DNA of 64,000 nucleotides from Halocafeteria seosinensis (Eukaryota; Sar; Bigyra; Bicosoecida), in contig LVLI01000084.1 in NCBI GenBank assembly GCA_001687465.1, forward strand, positions 186,001-250,000, in the 5' to 3' direction. A program made the position numbers and the translations under genes. Of this stretch, positions 28,439-38,248 are shown in pieces. The notes beneath the pieces are model-generated. The model was not told the DNA's origin. It made no database searches and saw nothing but the letters and a program-made list of their open reading frames with translations. The stretch's first letter is position 1, and the number at the start of each line of letters is the position of its first letter.

Positions 28439-29800
28439 ATGCCGTCCATCAAAGATCGCATCGCCATGTTCAATAAAGGCGCAGGAGGAGGAGAAAGTGG
28501 AGCGTCTTCCTCATCCAGTGGCGCTACAGCCTCTGGTAACGCAAATACAGGGGCTAGCGGCGATCCTGGGGCCGTCTCAGCTGCAAAGAAGAAGTTCGGC
28601 AAGGTGGCGACTGCACCAAAGGCAGAGGCAACTTCGTCGAACACTGAGACGGCCAAGCAAACAACGGCATCTTCTCATGGCGTATCTGGTGGACATACAT
28701 CAACATCACCCCCGAGTGTACCGAAAGCAACGGAAGCAGCTACCACGACTTCGTCAGGGGTAGCCACCGGCGCACAATCTTCGGACGAGCCCTCTAGGGC
28801 GGTATTGGAAGAGGTGGATGTAACGAAGAAGCCAAGTCCTAAAAAAAGATGGCAGAAGCCATCTCCGAAATCAGAGGAACAGCAAAAGCCTAAGGTGCGT
28901 TCAAGACGACCCCTCTCAAGATTCTCTGCTGAATGCCACCGTATAGGAGCTCTGAATGCAGTTGCAGCCTACTACGAGTACTAGCCCACATAAAACCGAA
29001 CAAACATCGAGTGTCTCTAAGGTATGTGCGGAGAATTAAGTACTACCGTTTTCATGTATCCTATGGAAACAGTGCATTTCTTTCTCAGAACACTAATGAG
29101 ACGACTGCTAGGGAGAAAAGAAAAGAGGATCCAGCTCCTGCTACGCCGAGCAACGAAGATAAAGTGAGTCATGACTATAGTTGCGGTAATGACGGGTAAC
29201 TGAACCACTCTTTGTTGCCCCAGCAGGATAGGAAAGCAGAGGAGGCAGCTGATTCTCCAGGGTCTCCTCCATTGGATACCCATACAACTCCTGCATCTCA
29301 CAGACGAGCTGTTTCTGATATGTCAGCTGTGACGTCCAACTTATCAGGAACTCCGAAGGAAGCTCCTAATTCCAATTCCCCACCAAAGAAGAAAAGCCAC
29401 TCCCGCAGCAAGAGTGGTATAGCGTCAAGAATCCAGCAGCTGGGGAACATCCCCATGGGCCCAGCGTACGTTATGTTGCGCATTAATGTGCATGTTTTTC
29501 ACAATTATTCTTACGGGTATTACATCTGTGCAGCGCGATGATGCCTCCTGGTGGAAGATCAAAGGAGAGCGACAGTGGAGGTGGTGGTGAAGCGGTTCCA
29601 GCAGATACTGGTATGGAGACAATGACAGCGGATACGGGTGGTGAAATATCACATGTAAGTGCAGCTATTTCTTGTTGACAATTGCTAGATGAGGATGTTG
29701 AATTCGGAACATGTGGAAATTTACGCAGGTGAACCGGAATCGCCCTACTATGAAACGACGTGGTTTACAGAAAGGAGGATCTGTGAAGTCCGAGCGTTGA
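28439..29800 (+). CDS. Disordered protein with a CPI-like motif, possible actin-capping-protein regulator
   Basis: Five exons: 28439-28894, 29089-29163, 29224-29465, 29534-29654 and 29729-29800, giving 321 residues. The third exon may begin at 29224 or 29227 (tandem CAGCAG acceptor). The protein is mostly Ser/Ala/Thr/Lys-rich and disordered, with three ordered-looking motifs: N-terminal MPSIKDRIAMFNK, central IASRIQQLGNIPMGPAAMMP and C-terminal ISHVNRNRPTMKRRG. The last follows the CPI pattern (L-x-H-x-T-x-x-R-P, then RR) that binds actin capping protein in CapZIP, CARMIL, CD2AP and WASHC2. The middle one resembles the LQ...LPG segment of CapZIP/WASHC2. The motif matches are by eye, so the function is an inference. 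The 194-bp first intron is long for this window. Confidence 0.62.
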
Positions 29801-29999
29801 TCACGTTTACCAAGCCCCTGGTGCATTGCATGGATACTGCGTAGTTTAGGCCAGAGTTGATCCACCATTCTCTGTACTCTAATAAGAGGCGATTGGGGGT
29901 GATAGGGGACGTCTATACACAATATACCAGTCATCAATGGCCATCTTCACAAGGTCATAAAAGCTCTGTATCTATCTTGCAGCCCATATTCAGCCCGAT

Positions 30000-31814
30000 A
30001 TGGCTACCGAGAGCCCCTCTTCCTCCTCTCCTTCTTTGCGCAGAAGAAAGAGGGGGAAGAGTACAAGCAAAGCGAGTACTCTTTCTACGCGGGAGGAGCA
30101 TGGGAATGATTCAAACACGGCGCTAACGCAACAAATAGTTACCGGTGGAAGTCTGCTCGTGGTTCTGAATGTCTCCCAGAGGGTTTTGGCGTTCGTGTTC
30201 AACACTTTGCTGGTTCGCCACGTGAGTTTAAGGACGTATGGATGGATCTCGAACGACATGGAATTACTTCATAATCTCATTTTATTCGTGTCGAGGGAAG
30301 CCATCCGTAAAACTGCGTTACGGGAAGACTTGAGACAGGAACCCACCACTTCCCAACGATTCCAGCGCGTCGTCGGTCTGTCGTGGATATCGGTGATACT
30401 GGGGATTGCAGGATCATTAAGTTGGGGCCTACTCTATAGTTTGCCGTACTTTGAAGTGTCACCGACGAGATTAAACGTGATTTGGATATATTGCTTCTCA
30501 GCCGCCTTGGAGTCGTTGGCAGAACCGTTTGTGGTTCTCTCCCATAACTTGGTTATCTATGAATGGCAAGCCCTGGCTGAGATCGCAGGTTCAATCACCC
30601 GGGGATTCTTGACGTATGCATGTTTCGTTTGGCTTGACTGGGGAGAAATGTCCTTTGGTTGTGCTCAATTGATGTATGCTGCTGCTCTTGTGATCGTGTA
30701 TTTCATTTGTTTTGTTGGTGGTCGTGGACGACTGTCAGACATGCTACCCAGAAACTTAAGTTGGAGGTTCGCTTGGAAGGAGTTGAAGGATATCATGGGG
30801 TTTTTCTTATTTCACGGAGTGTTGACATGGGTTCTATCCAACGGAGATAGGATACTTTTGTCCTCGGAATCGTCTTACGAGGACAAGGCAGTATATGCTG
30901 CTGCTGCGAATTACAGTGGGTTAGTTCCTAGAATGATATTCAGTGCAATGGAAGAAATATCTAGAAACATGTTCACCAAAATGCACTCTCAAGTTACAGA
31001 AGCGAAAGGAGAAAAACAGAAGAGAGCGAGGTCACAGGAGCTTTACACAACGTTCGGGAGGTCATTGCGATTAATGTCGATCGTAGGGCTTTTGTTTGCG
31101 ACGTTTGGGCCCCCATATACTCATGTCCTTACGCGATTTCTTCTAGGTCCTCGATGGGCAAACGAAACTAATTTCCCTATGCTTTTAGGTGCGTTTTGCG
31201 CCTACATGACAGTAATGTCAGTCAATGGAATCGCGGAAGCATTCAACACCGCCATTGGAAACCGCCAAGAGGTCAAACATTTCACGTTGCGACTGCTTTT
31301 CCTGTTAGTTCCGTATCTGGCGTGTCACTATTGGTTTTTGCAGCACTATGGCTCTCTGGGTCTGGTCTTAGCTATGTCTCTGCAACTCTTTGTTCGAAGT
31401 CTTTGGGCGATGAAAATGGCATACTTCTGGTTTGTGGAGAAGAGCGTCGCCATGGAGGCCTCTAGCCTGTTGCCGTCGCTCCATCTGGTTGTTGTTTTCG
31501 CTGTTTCGTTCGTCATGTGTAGTATCTCTGCACTATTTACTTATCGTGATTCAACTGTATCACTGTTTGTTCCAGGACAGAGCATTGCTCGTACTCTTCT
31601 GGACCAGGTCCCGACTGACATTTATGCAGATGTTTCCACTACAGCCTTATTGCGTCACTTGATAGTGGGCGTTGTTTGTTCAGTGGCTGTTCTTCTTGTT
31701 TTCACTTATCATGAGAAAGAGCTGGCCGCACAAATATGGGACCTGCTGCAACGTAAGCTACAAACACTCCGACAAAAAACCTATGCGATAATTGGAAAGG
31801 GTAGAAACATCTAA
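30000..31814 (+). CDS. RFT1: RFT1-like ER membrane protein of N-glycosylation
   Basis: Single exon of 604 residues. RFT1 is required for lipid-linked oligosaccharide assembly and was proposed to help Man5GlcNAc2-PP-dolichol reach the ER lumen; its direct flippase role is disputed. After a basic, Ser-rich N-terminal 45 residues, the multi-helix membrane domain begins (VLAFVFNTLLVRHVSLRTYG, then LFVSREAIRKTALR), matching the family's FLxREAxR motif. Further matches are YCFSAALESLAEPFVVL, FFLFHGVLTWVLSNGDR and a late NGIAEAF segment. About 12 hydrophobic helices are visible, as expected. Human RFT1 is about 540 residues; the extra length is mostly N-terminal. It converges on eIF3l with 68 bp between stops. 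Confidence 0.9.
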   Translation: MATESPSSSSPSLRRRKRGKSTSKASTLSTREEHGNDSNTALTQQIVTGGSLLVVLNVSQRVLAFVFNTLLVRHVSLRTYGWISNDMELLHNLILFVSREAIRKTALREDLRQEPTTSQRFQRVVGLSWISVILGIAGSLSWGLLYSLPYFEVSPTRLNVIWIYCFSAALESLAEPFVVLSHNLVIYEWQALAEIAGSITRGFLTYACFVWLDWGEMSFGCAQLMYAAALVIVYFICFVGGRGRLSDMLPRNLSWRFAWKELKDIMGFFLFHGVLTWVLSNGDRILLSSESSYEDKAVYAAAANYSGLVPRMIFSAMEEISRNMFTKMHSQVTEAKGEKQKRARSQELYTTFGRSLRLMSIVGLLFATFGPPYTHVLTRFLLGPRWANETNFPMLLGAFCAYMTVMSVNGIAEAFNTAIGNRQEVKHFTLRLLFLLVPYLACHYWFLQHYGSLGLVLAMSLQLFVRSLWAMKMAYFWFVEKSVAMEASSLLPSLHLVVVFAVSFVMCSISALFTYRDSTVSLFVPGQSIARTLLDQVPTDIYADVSTTALLRHLIVGVVCSVAVLLVFTYHEKELAAQIWDLLQRKLQTLRQKTYAIIGKGRNI

Positions 31815-31882
31815 AGTGTCTTTCGAATGGAGGAACTGTCCATTGATGGAACAAAAACGGGAGACGAGAACGCTTTGGATCA

Positions 31883-34302
31883 TTATCGCAGACGACTGGC
31901 ATAACTTCCACCACCTTGCCTACCGCTACCAAACTTGCTTCCTTGCTGATACGATCCCTGTGGCCTTCGAGAAGAGGACACTCTCACCGCGCTGATCCTC
32001 GCTGACGGTTGCACCTTGGCGAGTTTCTTTTCGCGCTCTTCTTCGAGTGCTTCATTTGCTTTTTCTTTAATTGATGCAAATTCTAGCACAGAATGAGCAA
32101 ACATCTGAGCGGCATCCCCACTCTTTTTACTCTCTTCTACTTGAACCATATCACCCGACACAAAGAAGTGTATCAAGTCGCTAGAGGCAAAAGGGAAGCA
32201 AGAGCGTCCAGAAAACGATTGTACTTTCGTCACCTCCGTCGGCGACCCATGCGAGGACATCTGCGATGCGTTATTGTTTTCTCCCTCATTGACGGCTGCG
32301 ATTCCTTGACGCTGCCAGGACTTAATTTTCAACCCCAACAGTAGCTGAGGGATGTCCGCTTGCGGCAACCCCAAAAACGTTGACAGCTTCGCTGTATCAA
32401 TCGAGGTATACAATCGCATGTATGACCTGATGTGTGGAAGCGCAACTGCCCTCGAGAGGGTTTCTTCCCGTAAGACGGCAATTTGACGGCGGGTAAGTGC
32501 TCTAATATCGGCAGGCTTACCAACGCTAACGACGGGTACTATGTATCCAGGTGAAGCATTCGTGAAAGCATCTGTAATGACCTCCAATGCCGGCGCTAGA
32601 GTGTTCCTTACTTCGTCCGAGACATCCGTTAAACTTTCGTGATAAACTTTCTGTTTTTCTTCTTCTGTTGCATCGGGTTCCGGGAAAATCCTCGCTGCCT
32701 TGGCAATCACCGAGTGCGGTAACGGCATGCTGGCAGCATTGGCAATTTTCGCCATTGCTTCCCCATGCCTATCTACGACAGTCCTCGCCACAACCTCCTC
32801 AACACCTGGAAGAAGCGACAGGCTCCTGGCATCCACACCCCTTGTTCCGGAATAACCAGCGAGAGCAAGAGGGATTGACAATAGGGTATACATCTTATCC
32901 ATTTGACGACGTGTGAACTTCGTGATTCGGCTATCGTTCTTGTCGTCCTTGGATCGTAGGGTGCTCGTTCGTTCGAAAAATAACAAAACACGGGAAAACA
33001 GAGCCGCAGCGTCAGCATGCCGACCAGCCATCAACAATGAAAAACCATAGTAGTAGCAGAGCGTACTATGAGCTTTCGGTACTCTCGCAAAGAAAGATTC
33101 TGCTGTTAAATCGATGTACGACGCGCATTCCAATGCTGATCCGTAATCTCCTAGCTTCGTATGGAGACGTAACAATACAATGAGAGAAAAGTAACCAGCC
33201 AATTCCGTAAACGACTGTGGGACGTAAGCTCCTTGATATAAAGAGGTCTTTCCAAAAATGGATTTCGGTACTTCAGGGGCAGTTTGGCTTATGTTAGCCA
33301 TACGACTAGTTGCAGCAGCACGCTTGGACTGATGGGTGCTCAGCTTTTCCCGTACACCTGTCTCGGCTACAATGCGGTATAAATATCGTAAGACTTCTTC
33401 AGTCCTCCAAACCTCTCCGAGATCTTCTTCATCCAGGTCCATTTCGACCCGTCCTCCGACAGCAGCGCTCCGTTTTGGTGCGTCCGCATCTTCATCCACA
33501 CTTTCACCTTCTTCGCCTTCCTCGGCTTCCGTCTCGTTAGCGAGCGCGTTGGCGTGTTCATTACGGCGCTCATGGAAACATTGAAAATGATACAGAAACT
33601 CATCCAATAAATCGTATATCCACGTGGGCGGTAATGGCAAAGTATGTGCCTGCAGCATCGAATCGTCAGCGCGTCGATTTGCACTGGGCTGCTCTTTCTG
33701 GGCTGTCTTCGCCGCCGTCAAGATCAAGTCAAAGAATTCCCTGTACGCATCCCAAGCATCCGAGAACTCCGACATCCGCGCTGGTCTTTCCTTGGTAGGT
33801 ATTTGCATAAGCAAATGGCGGAAGTAGAGCAACTTATATAGCGTCAGGAAAGTCTGGTCATCGCGCACCAAATGAGAGATCTCTTCGAATTCGGGCCAGG
33901 GTGACTCACTAAAGTATTTCTTGGAGAGGTCTTTCCAAACAACTTCGTACGCATTAGACACTTCTGCACAGCCACAAAGAATGAAATATGGTCAATAATG
34001 TGCCCATAAGGTGGCATACAGCATGATATGGAGCACCCTCTTTGTTATTCTAAATGCCCCTTGGTTGTCCCTCTAAGGGAACCCCTACAGTGGTCCCTTT
34101 TCTATCGCTATTAAGACGTACCATGCTGTCGTCCAAGGCATAATGCGCTATATAAATCTTTAACAAAGTCCCTCACGGGAGAGAGGAGACTATCTTGGCC
34201 TGCATCGTCTGCATCAGAGCCAAAATCACGCGTTCGAGCAAACTCGTTGGCCACGGCCGTGAAGCGATTTTCCTCGACCGTATCGTTGTTGAATCGATTC
34301 AT
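31883..34302 (-). CDS. EIF3L: Translation initiation factor eIF3 subunit L
   Basis: Two exons, 34302-34122 and 33963-31883, joined in phase 1 across a 158-bp intron, encoding 753 residues (human 564). eIF3 organises the 43S/48S initiation complex, and subunit L is one of its PCI-domain subunits. Diagnostic stretches are SPWPEFEEI, LLYFRHL, YFSLIVLLRLHTKLGDY, ALECASYIDL and STLCYYYGFSLLMAGR, followed by the PCI region to about residue 640. Extra length comes from an acidic insertion (AEEGEEGESVDED) and a C-terminal tail rich in Arg, Gly, Ser and Gln (SRRPQGSYQQGSKFGSGRQG). It is head-to-head with eIF3c across 486 bp. Confidence 0.93.
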
Positions 34303-34788
34303 TGTCTCCAGTATCGTATACTACAAACAAAAATACACTAAATAAACTTGCTCCTGTCAGGATACGCCAACAATACTGGACGTAAAAAGCTGATAAAAGA
34401 GGGCTGACACTTCACCTCATTTGAAATCACAACCTGAGGTGGTCATTCACAAGTCTTATTTTGGCAGGATTGATACCTTGTTCAGGTGCCACCAGCTGGT
34501 CAAGAAGGAACATTATCCATTAGCCCTTCTACTCGGAGTGAGAAATAGTACGTCCTCGATGTGTAAAGACTGTAAACCAAGGGGTATAGTGTGGTCCTTG
34601 GACCCCGATTGAGACTCCATGTCCCAAGGGGATTTCTCTGGGGGAGAGACAAGGGGGAAAACGAACGACAAAAAGCGTGGTGGTGTTCAACCACTCCCCC
34701 TGAGGGGGATTTTGCATTCAGACGCTGTTTTACAACGATTCACGTTGCCTGTTTCGGTTGCAGACACCGCAGTACTCTGGAGTAAACA
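34303..34788. promoter_or_regulatory. Bidirectional intergenic region between eIF3l and eIF3c
   Basis: 486 bp between divergent ATGs of two subunits of one complex. It contains several C4-5/G4-5 blocks (for example CAAGGGG at 34580 and CCCCCTGAGGGGG near 34697). No canonical TATA box was identified. Sharing of control elements is an inference from layout. Confidence 0.45.
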
Positions 34789-37700
34789 ATGTCGTCTACG
34801 AATAAGGAAGCCGCGGACTCCCGTCGGTTCTGGAAGAAGGAGGAAAGCGATGATGAAGAGGGCAGTGGGTCCTCTTCCTCTAATTCTTCATCTGATGATA
34901 GCGATGATAGCGATAAAAGTGGCTCTCAGAAAGCCAAGCCAGCCGCCACAGCACAAGCGAGAGGCCCTAAGCAAACTCGCTTCGAGTTTGAATCGGACAG
35001 TGACAGTGATGACAACAGAAAGCGTATCGCCAAGTCTGAACAGGAGCGAAAATGGGATAAGCTGAGAACTTTTGTACATGATATTCGCAATGCCAAGAAA
35101 ATCAATGATTGGTCCAAGATCCAAGAGAGTACGTGTTTTGGAATCGCCCCAATTCCTTATACTTAAGTGTCCACTTTACTTTTTCTGCGTGTGTGACCCA
35201 ACCCCAGGCTTCAATAAACTCACCCAAGAGTTTGACAAGAGTTGGAACGTGTTGCGTCAACATGTAAGCATTGATGTGAATTACATTGGCCAATCGATAT
35301 TCGGATCACAGCGTTTGTTTTGACCCGTGCTTACCACAGGGTGGAACCCCGAGATTCTACGTCAAGGCATTGGCCGAACTCGAAACAGCGATAAAACAAT
35401 TGAGCAAGGAAGACACGAAGAAGATGTCCAGAAAAAATGCTACGGGGTATGTCTGACGTTGTCGAAAGAAGGTACTTAACATGAGTCAAGTATATTAATT
35501 CCTCGTTTACAGATTTAATCGAACCAAACAAGACCTCAAGAAGTACAACGAAAAATTCCGCCAACACATTGACGAGTATTTAGCTAATCCTGATGAAGAG
35601 GAATCGGAAGCGTCGGAAGAAGATGCCGCCGAAAGCGACTCTGCGAGCAGCTCTTCCTCGGAGGAGATTGTAGTGAATAAAGCAGGCCCTCAAGCTAAAC
35701 AGCGCGAAGAATCCTCCTCGAGCGAGTGGTCGGATGACGATGAATCTGTTAGCTCAGACGAAAGTTCAGATGACGAACGAAATCGTTTGACAGGGCGCGC
35801 CCGATGGGTTAAACGGACTGAAGAAAAACAACCCGCGAAAGAGGACAAAAAGGACGAAAGGAAGCGCAAGAAACCTCACAAGGAGAAGAAGGAAAGCGCT
35901 AAGGATAGTGGCGCTGAGCCTGAAACAACCCAAATATTGAGTCCCGTCGAAGCAGCACTTAAAAAGCTATGTACGGAAAAGCTTTCGCCAGAACTTGTTG
36001 GATCCAAGATTCAACAAATGCTGGCGACGTGGGGCAAACGCGATGCCGATAGAAATGTGACCATTTCTTCTCTAGAATATTTGACCGTAAAATCATTAGA
36101 GTTTGGTGATTACGGAGAGTATGCGATTCCTGTTATCTTTCAGCTTGCCAGAGCCCGCTTGGATGCGGCTACACGAACTATAGACAGTGTACTGCCTGTT
36201 GCTGTATGGCGACAAGTATTGCATGAGCTGTGGACTGCCGTAGACATTCTCAACAGTGATGTCGGCAAGAAGAACAATTTCAAGATAAGCAGTGTCACAC
36301 AGGAAGATGTGGCCGAGGCTGTCGCGAAAAACAGAGACAAAACCTCCGAAGATCATGCTGCATACCTGAAAAGCACAATCACCACCGACAGTCCTGTCCA
36401 AAATCAACAAAATGAAGCCACTCAAGATGGCCCAGTAAACCAGGAGGAAGCAAATGTCAAGAAGTTGGTCGAAAAGTCGGAGGATGGGACAACTAACATA
36501 CGAGTGATTGGCAGCTTGATGGTGTTCCTTCAACGGCTCAGTGAGGAATTCATGAAGAGTCTTCAGAGCATTGATCCTCATACAATTGAGTACGTGCAAC
36601 GCATTCCGGACGAACAGTGGCTAATCGAGCTAGCTGAGCGGATAAAGGAGTATTATTCGCGTGTTGGATCTTATGAATTGGCTGCTGAAACCGCTCATTT
36701 GATACTGGAGCATAGTTACTACCGCCACAACGATATAGCTGAGGGTATGCGTCGTGTGCAGAAGCAACTGGAAGAGCGAGTCCGAGAACAATATAAAGAA
36801 TCTGCGAGGAAAAGAGCTGAGTACTTGGAGGCTGGAAACGTGAATGCAGAAGATGCTCCGAAAGTCGATGAAGTAAAGCCGGACGAAAACAAGAGCGTTC
36901 CTCGACGAAACGAAGATAAGGTTATTCTTGAGCTTGCACAGTTTGTGTACGCTTACGGTGATGACCGGCAAAGAACTCGTACATGCCTTTGTCAAGTGTT
37001 TTATGATGCTCTGCATGACCGATTCTTTGACGCACGGGATATGCTACTAATGAGCAAGCTCCAAGAAACGATTGACAAGGCAGATGCATCGACGCAAATA
37101 TTGTTCAATCGTGTAATGGCTCAACTGGGAGCGTGCGCCTTCCGGAATGGTCTGATCAAGGAAGCGCATGCATGTCTACAGGATCTTTGTAGTACTGGAC
37201 GCACAAAGGAGCTGCTTGCTCAGGGTGTTGGGCGGCAGGATAATCGACAGCCAAACGTCAACAGAAATGAGAAGGCCGAAAAGAGGAGAATGATGCCATA
37301 TCATATGCATATCCACGCTGATCTTTTAGAAGCTTGCCACTTGACGTCAGCTATGTTATTAGAGGTGCCCAATATGGCGGCTGCCGAGAGTGCTGCCCAG
37401 GGACTGAATGGACACAATCCCAGGGTGATTAGCAGGTCTTACAGAAGACTACTAGATCAGATGGATAGGAAAACATTTATCGGTCCGCCAGAGACGATCC
37501 GAGATACTGTGATGTGTGCTGGAATGGCTTTAGCACGCGGTGACTGGAAACAGTGTGAAAATTTAGTGTTGGGAATGCGCACGTGGCATCTATGGGCTCA
37601 TCGAGGATACGAAAAGGTGCATTCGTTACTCAAGCAGCATATTCGAGAGGCAGCACTGGTTACTTTTATGCACACGTTTGCCGGTTACTATGATTCACTG

Positions 37701-38159
37701 AGTCATGAGCGACTGTCTCACATGTTCGACCTTGACATGAACACTGTTCACAGTTCCTTATCGAAAATGATGATTAATGATGAACTCCCTGCTGCATGGG
37801 ATCAACCAACTGCAACTGTTGTTATGCATCGACTGAAAACTACTCCCCTTCAAGCTCTGGCTCTTGAGTATGCTGGTAAGGTTGCATACTTCGTTGAGAG
37901 TAATGAGGACGCCCTTGCTGCTAGGCAAGGTGTTCCACGCGAGGGCAGGAACGACGGAAGAGGCAAAGGTGGCCGCGCTTGGATGGGCAAGCGGTTTGAC
38001 CCACGATCTCAAGGGAACACTGGTACATCATACTTCCGAGCCGGAAGAGGCCGAGGTGGGGGCCGTGGTGGCTCTGGCAATCGAGGTGGTCGCGGGGGAA
38101 ACAGAGAGTCTCGGCGCGGTGGTAGGAGGCAACGGCTCAATGCCTATAGGCGTCGGTAA
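34789..38159 (+). CDS. EIF3C: Translation initiation factor eIF3 subunit C
   Basis: Four exons, 34789-35128, 35208-35263, 35340-35446 and 35513-38159, with introns of 79, 76 and 66 bp, encoding 1,049 residues (human 913). This is a core eIF3 subunit that contacts eIF1, eIF2 and eIF5. The N-terminus has acidic/Ser tracts (DDSDDSDKSGS) as usual, then RKWDKLRTFVHDIRNAKKINDW and the PRFYVKALAELE element carried partly by exon 3. A second acidic block follows (SEWSDDDESVSSDESSDD), then the conserved helical body and PCI/winged-helix domain (RSYRRLLDQMDRKTFIGPPE; HERLSHMFDLDMNTVHSSLS). The last 50 residues are a marked RGG/GRG tail, longer than in animals. It converges on the U-box gene with 89 bp between stops. 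Confidence 0.95.
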
Positions 38160-38175
38160 CGTCTAGAAGAGGAAG

Positions 38176-38212
38176 TTTCCATAAATACTACAAGAGAACT
38201 TTCCATAAATAC
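38176..38212. repeat. 13-bp direct repeat in the convergent eIF3c/U-box spacer
   Basis: TTTCCATAAATAC occurs at 38176-38188 and again at 38200-38212. The ATAAATA core might serve as a polyadenylation signal for eIF3c. This is a suggestion from position and base content only. Confidence 0.6.
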
Positions 38213-38248
38213 GCATCATGGTTCATGATTTTAGCAGACGTTGCGCCC

